Positions 1-11,114 of a stretch of 64,000 nt of DNA are shown here, one piece after another. This DNA comes from Auanema rhodensis. Lineage: Eukaryota > Nematoda > Chromadorea > Rhabditida > Rhabditidae. The stretch covers positions 2,604,001 through 2,668,000 of the forward strand of contig OZ059894.1 of assembly GCA_964057225.1 (NCBI GenBank). Direction: 5' to 3'. The first letter of the stretch is position 1, and each line of letters starts with the position of its first letter. Made by a program: the position numbers and the translations under genes. The notes beneath the pieces were generated by a model. That model saw nothing but the letters and a program-made list of their open reading frames with translations. It did not search any database and had not been told where the DNA came from.

Positions 1-406
1 TTCAACGAAAAAATTAATTCTTCAGGGTGAAAATCGAGGATATAAGTGTGATTTTATATCAGTTGATATCTCGGTGCATTTTTAAGCTAGCGCAAATCTG
101 ATAACACAGATCGACGCAGCTTAAAAATCCGCATCGAATGCACTATACTACATTGAGAAACGCTTAATACAAAAATTAGTTATGATCGTTTGAAAAATGA
201 TGCATTAGTGTATGTTGAGTTTCCATGTACACTCAACATTGCTTCCAAAAACATTTTGACAAAAATTTTTTCGAAAAATTTCAAAATAATTTAGCAAAAA
301 GTAGATGTTTTTAGATTCCTTTTTTCAAGGCGAAGACGATGGACATTGTTATTCAACGAAAAAATTAATTCTTCAGGGTGAAAATCGAGGATATAAGTGT
401 GAACTT

Positions 407-420
407 ATATCAGTTGATAT
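407..420. other. Small inverted repeat atatca-gt-tgatat (example copy)
   Basis: Two 6-bp arms are separated by 2 bp, present at offset 56-69 of nearly all monomers. The variant gataactcgg in some 3-mer and 4-mer monomers (for example 2521-2530 and 3574-3583) changes the right arm. It is short, so it may be incidental. Confidence 0.5.
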
Positions 421-446
421 CTCGGTGCATTTTTAAGCTAGCGCAA

Positions 447-462
447 ATCTGATAACACAGAT
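447..462. other. Small inverted repeat atctg-ataaca-cagat (example copy)
   Basis: Two 5-bp arms with a 6-bp spacer lie at offset 96-111, just after the palindrome gctagc at offset 86-91. The element is present in almost all monomers; gatgacac variants (33443, 36951) alter only the spacer, and caactttg variants (near 58946 and 60349) alter the left arm. Its function is unknown and it may be incidental. Confidence 0.45.
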
Positions 463-562
463 CGACGCAGCTTACAAATCCGCATCGAATGCACTATACT
501 ACATTGAGAAACGCCTAATACAAAAATTAGTTATGATCGTTTGAAAAATGATGCATTAGTGT

Positions 563-590
563 ATGTTGAGTTTCCATGTACACTCAACAT
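563..590. other. Conserved 9-bp inverted repeat with 10-nt spacer (example copy)
   Basis: The arms are atgttgagt (563-571) and actcaacat (582-590), exact reverse complements separated by ttccatgtac. The same 28 bp recurs in nearly every monomer at offset 212-239. The only changes I noticed in it are a C-to-G in the right arm of six monomers and one spacer change at 58026. A dyad this exact and this conserved could be a binding site for a dimeric protein or could form a hairpin in single-stranded DNA or transcript. Both functions are inference. Confidence 0.85.
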
Positions 591-617
591 TGCTTCCAAA
601 AACATTTTGACAAAAAT

Positions 618-629
618 TTTTTCGAAAAA
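618..629. other. A/T palindrome tttttcgaaaaa (example copy)
   Basis: This is a 12-bp perfect palindrome centred on CG. With one extra T it extends to an imperfect palindrome over 614-632. Many monomers carry tttttcggaaaa instead, which breaks the symmetry. The tract lies in a run of A-tracts between offsets about 247 and 300, which may bend the DNA; bending is inference from the A-tracts. Confidence 0.7.
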
Positions 630-702
630 TTTCAAAATAATTTAGCGAAAAGTAGATGTTTTTAGATTCCTTTTTTCAAGGCAAAGACGATGGACATTGT
701 TA

Positions 703-3700
703 TTCAACGAAAAAATTAATTCTTCAGGGTGAAAATCGAGGATATAAGTGTGAACATATATCAGTTGATATCTCGGTGCATTTTTAAGCTAGCGCAAATC
801 TGATAACACAGATCAACGCAGCTTACAAATCCGCATCGAATGCACTATACTACATTAAGAAACGCCTAATACAAAAATTAGTTATGATCGTTTGAAAAAT
901 GATGCATTAGTGTATGTTGAGTTTCCATGTACACTCAACATTGCTTCCAAAAACATTTTGACAAAAATTTTTTCGAAAAATTTCAAAATAATTTAGCAAA
1001 AAGTAGATGTTTTTAGATTCCTTTTTTCAAGGCAAAGACGATGGACATTGTTATTCAACGAAAAAATTAATTCTTCAGGGTGAACATCGAGGATATAAGT
1101 GTGAACTTATATCAGTTGATATCTCGGTGCATTTTTAAGCTAGCGCAAATCTGATAACACAGATCGACGCAGCTTAAAAATCCGCATCGAATGCACTATA
1201 CTACATTGAGAAACGCTTAATACAAAAATTAGTTATGATCGTTTGAAAAATGATGCATTAGTGTATGTTGAGTTTCCATGTACACTCAACATTGCTTCCA
1301 AAAACATTTTGACAAAAATTTTTTCGAAAAATTTCAAAATAATTTAGCAAAAAGTAGATGTTTTAAGATACCTTTTTTGAAGGCAAAGACGATGGACATT
1401 GTTATTCAACGAAAATATTATTTCTTCAGGGTGAAAATCGAGGATATAAGTGTGAACATATATCAGTTGATATCTCGGTGCATTTTTAAGCTAGCGCAAA
1501 TCTGATAACACAGATCGACGCAGCTTAAAAATCCGCATCGAATGCACTATACTACATTGAGAAACGCTCAATACAAAAATTAGTTATGATCGTTTGAAAA
1601 ATGATGCATTAGTGTATGTTGAGTTTCCATGTACACTGAACATTGCTTCCAAAAACATTTTGACAAAAATTTTTTCGGAAAATTTCGAGATAATTTAGCA
1701 AAAAGTAGATGTTTTTAGATTCCTTTTTTCAAGGCAAAGACGATGGACATTGTTATTCAACGAAAAAATTAATTCTTCAGGGTGAAAATCGAGGATATAA
1801 GTGTGAACATATATCAGTTGATATCTCGGTGCATTTTTAAGCTAGCGCAAATCTGATAACACAGATCAACGCAGCTTACAAATCCGCATCGAATGCACTA
1901 TACTACATTAAGAAACGCCTAATACAAAAATTAGTTATGATCGTTTGAAAAATGATGCATTAGTGTATGTTGAGTTTCCATGTACACTCAACATTGCTTC
2001 CAAAAACATTTTGACAAAAATTTTTTCGAAAAATTTCAAAATAATTTAGCAAAAAGTAGATGTTTTCAGATTCCTTTTTTCAAGGCAAAGACGATGGACA
2101 TTGTTATTCAACGAAAAAATTAATTCTTCAGGGTGAAAATCGAGGATATAAGTGTGAACTTATATCAGTTGATATCTCGGTGCATTTTTAAGCTAGCGCA
2201 AATCTGATAACACAGATCGACGCAGCTTAAAAATCCGCATCGAATGCACTATACTACATTGAGAAACGCTTAATACAAAAATTAGTTATGATCGTTTGAA
2301 AAATGATGCATTAGTGTATGTTGAGTTTCCATGTACACTCAACATTGCTTCCAAAAACATTTTGACAAAAATTTTTTCGAAAAATTTCAAAATAATTTAG
2401 CAAAAAGTAGATGTTTTAAGATACCTTTTTTGAAGGCAAAGACGATGGACATTGTTATTCAACGAAAATATTATTTCTTCAGGGTGAAAATCGAGGATAT
2501 AAGTGTGAACTTATATCAGTTGATAACTCGGTGCATTTTTAAGCTAGCGCAAATCTGATAACACAGATCGACGCAGCTTAAAAATCCGCATCGAATGCAT
2601 TATACTACATTGAGAAACGCTCAATACAAAAATTAGTTATGATCGTTTGAAAAATGATGCATTAGTGTATGTTGAGTTTCCATGTACACTCAACATTGCT
2701 TCCAAAAACATTTTGACAAAAATTTTTTCGGAAAATTTCGAGATAATTTAGCAAAAAGTAGATGTTTTTAGATTCCTTTTTTCAAGGCAAAGACGATGGA
2801 CATTGTTATTCAACGAAAAAATTAATTCTTCAGGGTGAAAATCGAGGATATAAGTGTGAACATATATCAGTTGATATCTCGGTGCATTTTTAAGCTAGCG
2901 CAAATCTGATAACACAGATCAACGCAGCTTACAAATCCGCATCGAATGCACTATACTACATTAAGAAACGCCTAATACAAAAATTAGTTATGATCGTTTG
3001 AAAAATGATGCATTAGTGTATGTTGAGTTTCCATGTACACTCAACATTGCTTCCAAAAACATTTTGACAAAAATTTTTTCGAAAAATTTCAAAATAATTT
3101 AGCAAAAAGTAGATGTTTTTAGATTCCTTTTTTCAAGGCAAAGACGATGGACATTGTTATTCAACGAAAAAATTAATTCTTCAGGGTGAAAATCGAGGAT
3201 ATAAGTGTGAACTTATATCAGTTGATATCTCGGTGCATTTTTAAGCTAGCGCAAATCTGATAACACAGATCGACGCAGCTTAAAAATCCGCATCGAATGC
3301 ACTATACTACATTGAGAAACGCTTAATACAAAAATTAGTTATGATCGTTTGAAAAATGATGCATTAGTGTATGTTGAGTTTCCATGTACACTCAACATTG
3401 CTTCCAAAAACATTTTGACAAAAATTTTTTCGAAAAATTTCAAAATAATTTAGCAAAAAGTAGATGTTTTAAGATACCTTTTTTGAAGGCAAAGACGATG
3501 GACATTGTTATTCAACGAAAATATTATTTCTTCAGGGTGAAAATCGAGGATATAAGTGTGAACTTATATCAGTTGATAACTCGGTGCATTTTTAAGCTAG
3601 CGCAAATCTGATAACACAGATCGACGCAGCTTAAAAATCCGCATCGAATGCATTATACTACATTGAGAAACGCTTAATACAAAAATTAGTTATGATCGTT

Positions 3701-3861
3701 TGAAAAATGATGCATTAGTGTATGTTGAGTTTCCATGTACACTCAACATTGCTTCCAAAAACATTTTGACAAAAATTTTTTCGAAAAATTTCAAAATAAT
3801 TTAGCAAAAAGTAGATGTTTTTAGATTCCTTTTTTCAAGGCGAAGACGATGGACATTGTTA
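703..3861 (+). repeat. Higher-order repeat, 3-mer of 1053 bp, three copies
   Basis: Copies are 703-1755, 1756-2808 and 2809-3861. The first monomer of each has gaacat, gatcaacgc, cttacaaat and ttaagaaacgcc. The second has gaactt, cttaata and a 3' segment with ttttaagatacc and ttgaagg. The third starts with aaatattatttc. Copy differences include gaacat against gaactt at 1450, gataactcgg in copies 2 and 3 only, and a 3' half of the third copy that switches to cgaaaaatttcaaaata with ggcgaag. A T-to-A change in the second monomer removes a TAG and opens a 75-codon reading frame in each copy. This is a by-product of the variant, not a gene. Confidence 0.93.
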
Positions 3862-6800
3862 TTCAACCAAAAATTTTTTTCTTCAGGGTGAAAATCGAGG
3901 ATATAAGTGTGAACTTATATCAGTTGATATCTCGGTGCATTTTTAAGCTAGCGCAAATCTGATAACACAGATCGACGCAGCTTAAAAATCCGCATCGAAT
4001 GCACTATTCTACATTGAGAAACGCTCAATACAAAAATTAGTTATGATCGTTTGAAAAATGATGCATTAGTGTATGTTGAGTTTCCATGTACACTCAACAT
4101 TGCTTCCAAAAACATTTTGACAAAAATTTTTTCGGAAAATTTCAAGATAATTTAGCAAAAAGTAGATGTTTTTAGATTCCTTTTTTCAAGGCAAAGACGA
4201 TGGACATTGTTATTCAACGAAAAAATTAATTCTTCAGGGTGAAAATCGAGGATATAAGTGTGAACATATATCAGTTGATATCTCGGTGCATTTTTAAGCT
4301 AGCGCAAATCTGATAACACAGATCGACGCAGCTTAAAAACCCGCATCGAATGCACTATACTACATTGAGAAACGCTCAATACAAAAATTAGTTATGATCG
4401 TTTGAAAAATGATGCATTAGTGTATGTTGAGTTTCCATGTACACTGAACATTGCTTCCAAAAACATTTTGACAAAAATTTTTTCGGAAAATTTCGAGATA
4501 ATTTAGCAAAAAGTAGATGTTTTTAGATTCCTTTTTTCAAGGCAAAGACGATGGACATTGTTATTCAACGAAAAAATTAATTCTTCAGGGTGAAAATCGA
4601 GGATATAAGTGTGAACATATATCAGTTGATATCTCGGTGCATTTTTAAGCTAGCGCAAATCTGATAACACAGATCGACGCAGCTTAAAAATCCGCATCGA
4701 ATGCACTATACTACATTGAGAAACGCTCAATACAAAAATTAGTTATGATCGTTTGAAAAATGATGCATTAGTGTATGTTGAGTTTCCATGTACACTCAAC
4801 ATTGCTTCCAAAAACATTTTGACAAAAATGTTTTCGAAAAATTTCAAAATAATTTAGCAAAAAGTAGATGTTTTTAGATTTCTTTTTTCAAGGCGAAGAC
4901 GATGAACATTGTTATTCAACGAAAAAATTAATTCTTCAGGGTGAAAATCGAGGATATAAGTGTGAACATATATCAGTTGATATCTCGGTGCATTTTTAAG
5001 CTAGCGCAAATCTGATAACACAGATCGACGCAGCTTAAAAATCCGCATCGAATGCACTATACTACATTGAGAAACGCTCAATACAAAAATTAGTTATGAT
5101 CGTTTGAAAAATGATGCATTAGTGTATGTTGAGTTTCCATGTACACTCAACATTGCTTCCAAAAACATTTTGACAAAAATTTTTTCGAAAAATTTCAAAA
5201 TAATTTAGCAAAAAGTAGATGTTTTTAGATTCCTTTTTTCAAGGCGAAGACGATGGACATTGTTATTCAACCAAAAATTTTTTTCTTCAGGGTGAAAATC
5301 GAGGATATAAGTGTGAACTTATATCAGTTGATATCTCGGTGCATTTTTAAGCTAGCGCAAATCTGATAACACAGATCGACGCAGCTTAAAAATCCGCATC
5401 GAATGCACTATTCTACATTGAGAAACGCTCAATACAAAAATTAGTTATGATCGTTTGAAAAATGATGCATTAGTGTATGTTGAGTTTCCATGTACACTCA
5501 ACATTGCTTCCAAAAACATTTTGACAAAAATTTTTTCGGAAAATTTCAAGATAATTTAGCAAAAAGTAGATGTTTTTAGATTCCTTTTTTCAAGGCAAAG
5601 ACGATGGACATTGTTATTCAACGAAAAAATTAATTCTTCAGGGTGAAAATCGAGGATATAAGTGTGAACATATATCAGTTGATATCTCGGTGCATTTTTA
5701 AGCTAGCGCAAATCTGATAACACAGATCGACGCAGCTTAAAAACCCGCATCGAATGCACTATACTACATTGAGAAACGCTCAATACAAAAATTAGTTATG
5801 ATCGTTTGAAAAATGATGCATTAGTGTATGTTGAGTTTCCATGTACACTGAACATTGCTTCCAAAAACATTTTGACAAAAATTTTTTCGGAAAATTTCGA
5901 GATAATTTAGCAAAAAGTAGATGTTTTTAGATTCCTTTTTTCAAGGCAAAGACGATGGACATTGTTATTCAACGAAAAAATTAATTCTTCAGGGTGAAAA
6001 TCGAGGATATAAGTGTGAACATATATCAGTTGATATCTCGGTGCATTTTTAAGCTAGCGCAAATCTGATAACACAGATCGACGCAGCTTAAAAATCCGCA
6101 TCGAATGCACTATACTACATTGAGAAACGCTCAATACAAAAATTAGTTATGATCGTTTGAAAAATGATGCATTAGTGTATGTTGAGTTTCCATGTACACT
6201 CAACATTGCTTCCAAAAACATTTTGACAAAAATGTTTTCGAAAAATTTCAAAATAATTTAGCAAAAAGTAGATGTTTTTAGATTTCTTTTTTCAAGGCGA
6301 AGACGATGAACATTGTTATTCAACGAAAAAATTAATTCTTCAGGGTGAAAATCGAGGATATAAGTGTGAACATATATCAGTTGATATCTCGGTGCATTTT
6401 TAAGCTAGCGCAAATCTGATAACACAGATCGACGCAGCTTAAAAATCCGCATCGAATGCACTATACTACATTGAGAAACGCTCAATACAAAAATTAGTTA
6501 TGATCGTTTGAAAAATGATGCATTAGTGTATGTTGAGTTTCCATGTACACTCAACATTGCTTCCAAAAACATTTTGACAAAAATTTTTTCGAAAAATTTC
6601 AAAATAATTTAGCAAAAAGTAGATGTTTTTAAATTCCTTTTTTCAAGGCGAAGACGATGGACATTGTTATTCAACCAAAAATTTTTTTCTTCAGGGTGAA
6701 AATCGAGGATATAAGTGTGAACTTATATCAGTTGATATCTCGGTGCATTTTTAAGCTAGCGCAAATCTGATAACACAGATCGACGCAGCTTAAAAATCCG

Positions 6801-7371
6801 CATCGAATGCACTATTCTACATTGAGAAACGCTCAATACAAAAATTAGTTATGATCGTTTGAAAAATGATGCATTAGTGTATGTTGAGTTTCCATGTACA
6901 CTCAACATTGCTTCCAAAAACATTTTGACAAAAATGTTTTCGAAAAATTTCAAAATAATTTAGCAAAAAGTAGATGTTTTTAGATTTCTTTTTTCAAGGC
7001 GAAGACGATGAACATTGTTATTCAACGAAAAAATTAATTCTTCAGGGTGAAAATCGAGGATATAAGTGTGAACATATATCAGTTGATATCTCGGTGCATT
7101 TTTAAGCTAGCGCAAATCTGATAACACAGATCGACGCAGCTTAAAAATCCGCATCGAATGCACTATACTACATTGAGAAACGCTCAATACAAAAATTAGT
7201 TATGATCGTTTGAAAAATGATGCATTAGTGTATGTTGAGTTTCCATGTACACTCAACATTGCTTCCAAAAACATTTTGACAAAAATTTTTTCGAAAAATT
7301 TCAGAATAATTTAGCAAAAAGTAGATGTTTTTAGATTCCTTTTTTCAAGGCGAAGACGATGGACATTGTTA
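3862..7371 (+). repeat. Higher-order repeat, 4-mer of 1404 bp, two full copies and a shortened third
   Basis: Full copies are 3862-5265 and 5266-6669. Monomer order is: start ccaaaaatttttt with ttctac; aaaacccgc with cactgaac; aaaatgttttcg with gatttc and gatgaac; then a plainer ggcgaag monomer. The third copy (6670-7371) has two monomers. The first, 6670-7020, begins like monomer 1 (ccaaaa, ttctac) but ends like monomer 3 (aaaatgttttcg, gatgaac), so it is a recombinant that dropped 702 bp while keeping 351-bp phase. Confidence 0.92.
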
Positions 7372-8829
7372 TTCAACCAAAAATTTTTTTCTTCAGGGTG
7401 AAAATCGAGGATATAAGTGTGAACTTATATCAGTTGATATCTCGGTGCATTTTTAAGCTAGCGCAAATCTGATAACACAGATCGACGCAGCTTAAAAATC
7501 CGCATCGAATGCACTATACTACATTGAGAAACGCTCAATACAAAAATTAGTTATGATCGTTTGAAAAATGATGCATTAGTGTATGTTGAGTTTCCATGTA
7601 CACTCAACATTGCTTCCAAAAACATTTTGACAAAAATTTTTTCGAAAAATTTCAAAATAATTTAGCAAAAAGTAGATGTTTTTAGATTCCTTTTTTCAAG
7701 GCAAAGACGATGGACATTGTTATTCAACGAAAAAATTAATTCTTCAGGGTGAAAATCGAGGATATAAGTGTGAACTTATATCAGTTGATATCTCGGTGCA
7801 TTTTTAAGCTAGCGCAAATCTGATAACACAGATCGACGCAGCTTAAAAATCCGCATCGAATGCACTATACTACATTGAGAAACGCTCAATACAAAAATTA
7901 GTTATGATCGTTTGAAAAATGATGCATTAGTGTATGTTGAGTTTCCATGTACACTCAACATTGCTTCCAAAAACATTTTGACAAAAATTTTTTCGGAAAA
8001 TTTCAAGATAATTTAGCAAAAAGTAGATGTTTTTAGATTCCTTTTTTCAAGGCAAAGACGATGGACATTGTTATTCAACGAAAAAATTAATTCTTCAGGG
8101 TGAAAATCGAGGATATAAGTGTGAACATATATCAGTTGATATCTCGGTGCATTTTTAAGCTAGCGCAAATCTGATAACACAGATCGACGCAGCTTAAAAA
8201 TCCGCATCGAATGCACTATACTACATTGAGAAACGCTTAATACAAAAATTAGTTATGATCGTTTGAAAAATGATGCATTAGTGTATGTTGAGTTTCCATG
8301 TACACTCAACATTGCTTCCAAAAACATTTTGACAAAAATTTTTTCGGAAAATTTCAAGATAATTTAGCAAAAAGTAGATGTTTTTAGATTCCTTTTTTCA
8401 AGGCAAAGACGATGGACATTGTTATTCAACGAAAAAATTAATTCTTCAGGGTGAAAATCGAGGATATAAGTGTGAACATATATCAGTTGATATCTCGGTG
8501 CATTTTTAAGCTAGCGCAAATCTGATAACACAGATCGATGCAGCTTAAAAATCCGCATCGAATGCACTATACTACATTGAGAAACGCTCAATACAAAAAT
8601 TAGTTATGATCGTTTGAAAAATGATGCATTAGTGTATGTTGAGTTTCCATGTACACTCAACATTGCTTCCAAAAACATTTTGACAAAAATTTTTTCGGAA
8701 AATTTCAAGATAATTTAGCAAAAAGTAGATGTTTTTAGATTCCTTTTTTCAAGGCAAAGACGATGGACATTGTTATTCAACGAAAAAATTAATTCTTCAG
8801 GGTGAAAATCGAGGATATAAGTGTGAACA
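7372..8829 (+). repeat. Bridge of about four monomers between duplicated segments
   Basis: The bridge opens with a ccaaaa monomer (7372), then gaactt with ggaaaatttcaag (7723), gaacat with cttaata (8074) and gaacat with gatcgatg (8425). The same three-step order from 7723 recurs at 21763-22815, exactly 40 monomers (14040 bp) downstream, and again at 25624-26676 inside the 11-mer block. Confidence 0.85.
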
Positions 8830-11114
8830 TATATCAGTTGATATCTCGGTGCATTTTTAAGCTAGCGCAAATCTGATAACACAGATCGACGCAGCTTAAA
8901 AATCCGCATCGAATGCACTATTCTACATTGAGAAACGCTCAATACAAAAATTAGTTATGATCGTTTGAAAAATGATGCATTAGTGTATGTTGAGTTTCCA
9001 TGTACACTCAACATTGCTTCCAAAAACATTTTGACAAAAATTTTTTCGGAAAATTTCAAGATAATTTAGCAAAAAGTAGATGTTTTTAGATTCCTTTTTT
9101 CAAGGCAAAGACGATGGACATTGTTATTCAACGAAAAAATTAATTCTTCAGGGTGAAAATCGAGGATATAAGTGTGAACATATATCAGTTGATATCTCGG
9201 TGCATTTTTAAGCTAGCGCAAATCTGATAACACAGATCGACGCAGCTTAAAAACCCGCATCGAATGCACTATACTACATTGAGAAACGCTCAATACAAAA
9301 ATTAGTTATGATCGTTTGAAAAATGATGCATTAGTGTATGTTGAGTTTCCATGTACACTGAACATTGCTTCCAAAAACATTTTGACAAAAATTTTTTCGG
9401 AAAATTTCGAGATAATTTAGCAAAAAGTAGATGTTTTTAGATTCCTTTTTTCAAGGCAAAGACGATGGACATTGTTATTCAACGAAAAAATTAATTCTTC
9501 AGGGTGAAAATCGAGGATATAAGTGTGAACATATATCAGTTGATATCTCGGTGCATTTTTAAGCTAGCGCAAATCTGATAACACAGATCGACGCAGCTTA
9601 AAAATCCGCATCGAATGCACTATACTACATTGAGAAACGCTCAATACAAAAATTAGTTATGATCGTTTGAAAAATGATGCATTAGTGTATGTTGAGTTTC
9701 CATGTACACTCAACATTGCTTCCAAAAACATTTTGACAAAAATGTTTTCGAAAAATTTCAAAATAATTTAGCAAAAAGTAGATGTTTTTAGATTTCTTTT
9801 TTCAAGGCGAAGACGATGAACATTGTTATTCAACGAAAAAATTAATTCTTCAGGGTGAAAATCGAGGATATAAGTGTGAACATATATCAGTTGATATCTC
9901 GGTGCATTTTTAAGCTAGCGCAAATCTGATAACACAGATCGACGCAGCTTAAAAATCCGCATCGAATGCACTATACTACATTGAGAAACGCTCAATACAA
10001 AAATTAGTTATGATCGTTTGAAAAATGATGCATTAGTGTATGTTGAGTTTCCATGTACACTCAACATTGCTTCCAAAAACATTTTGACAAAAATTTTTTC
10101 GAAAAATTTCAAAATAATTTAGCAAAAAGTAGATGTTTTTAAATTCCTTTTTTCAAGGCGAAGACGATGGACATTGTTATTCAACCAAAAATTTTTTTCT
10201 TCAGGGTGAAAATCGAGGATATAAGTGTGAACTTATATCAGTTGATATCTCGGTGCATTTTTAAGCTAGCGCAAATCTGATAACACAGATCGACGCAGCT
10301 TAAAAATCCGCATCGAATGCACTATTCTACATTGAGAAACGCTCAATACAAAAATTAGTTATGATCGTTTGAAAAATGATGCATTAGTGTATGTTGAGTT
10401 TCCATGTACACTCAACATTGCTTCCAAAAACATTTTGACAAAAATGTTTTCGAAAAATTTCAAAATAATTTAGCAAAAAGTAGATGTTTTTAGATTTCTT
10501 TTTTCAAGGCGAAGACGATGAACATTGTTATTCAACGAAAAAATTAATTCTTCAGGGTGAAAATCGAGGATATAAGTGTGAACATATATCAGTTGATATC
10601 TCGGTGCATTTTTAAGCTAGCGCAAATCTGATAACACAGATCGACGCAGCTTAAAAATCCGCATCGAATGCACTATACTACATTGAGAAACGCTCAATAC
10701 AAAAATTAGTTATGATCGTTTGAAAAATGATGCATTAGTGTATGTTGAGTTTCCATGTACACTCAACATTGCTTCCAAAAACATTTTGACAAAAATTTTT
10801 TCGAAAAATTTCAGAATAATTTAGCAAAAAGTAGATGTTTTTAGATTCCTTTTTTCAAGGCGAAGACGATGGACATTGTTATTCAACCAAAAATTTTTTT
10901 CTTCAGGGTGAAAATCGAGGATATAAGTGTGAACTTATATCAGTTGATATCTCGGTGCATTTTTAAGCTAGCGCAAATCTGATAACACAGATCGACGCAG
11001 CTTAAAAATCCGCATCGAATGCACTATACTACATTGAGAAACGCTCAATACAAAAATTAGTTATGATCGTTTGAAAAATGATGCATTAGTGTATGTTGAG
11101 TTTCCATGTACACT
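8830..11114 (+). repeat. Second copy of 5320-7604 (offset 3510 bp, ten monomers)
   Basis: All diagnostic variants of 5320-7604 recur 3510 bp later in the same order: ttctac (5411/8921), aaaaccc, cactgaac (5850/9360), aaaatgttttcg, gatgaac, ttttaaattcc, the recombinant monomer (6670/10180) and ttcagaata. The match is bounded by gaactt against gaacat (5319/8829) on the left and cactcaac against cactgaac (7605/11115) on the right. I saw no difference inside about 2285 bp, so the duplication looks recent. Confidence 0.9.

Larger units (their letters stand above)
1..702 (+). repeat. Two leading monomers (gatttt type, then tacaaat type)
   Basis: The first monomer has gattttatat, cttaata and ggcgaag; the same combination recurs in the monomer at 14743. 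The second (352-702) has cttacaaat, cctaata and tagcgaaaag, the combination also seen at 16147 and 37554. They precede the 3-mer HOR and do not fit its period. Confidence 0.85.
352..702 (+). repeat. Representative monomer with internal map
   Basis: This monomer counts as 55 C, 58 G and 113/351 (32%) G+C. Offsets are from ttcaac at offset 1. Offsets 1-25 are an A-rich variable start. About offset 53 is a strongly variable base (gaactt, gaacat, or gatttt in place of gaactt). Offsets 56-69 are a small dyad, 86-91 the palindrome gctagc, and 96-111 another small dyad. Offsets 123-165 hold several diagnostic variants (taaaaat/tacaaat, tatac/tattc, ctcaa/cttaa/cctaa/ctaaa). Offsets 171-269 are the conserved core with the 9-bp dyad at 212-239. 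Offsets 261-281 are an A/T palindromic tract, and 272-351 are the most variable stretch, including the T-run and the ggacatt/ggacaat/ggacgat/ggacttt site. The orientation is arbitrary because no coding strand exists. Confidence 0.95.

Noticed and set aside
343-359. CENP-B-box-like sequence on the minus strand (tttcgttgaataacaat)
   Set aside because: It matches the first half of the mammalian box (TTCGTTG) and the internal A, but lacks the essential CGGG half. The site also lies in the variable segment and is changed in the ccaaaa and tataaca monomers, so it is not constrained.
407-462. Promoter or operator reading of the short dyads and tatat motif
   Set aside because: These short AT-rich motifs occur in every monomer with no adjacent gene; nothing supports a promoter role.
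1278-1505. 75-codon open frame, repeated at 2331-2558 and 3384-3611
   Set aside because: It exists only because a T-to-A change in one 3-mer monomer type converts TAG to AAG and the aaatattatttc variant follows. The frame runs across a monomer junction, has no recognisable domain, and the same frame is closed in almost all other monomers, including close relatives at 16849, 18253 and 38256.
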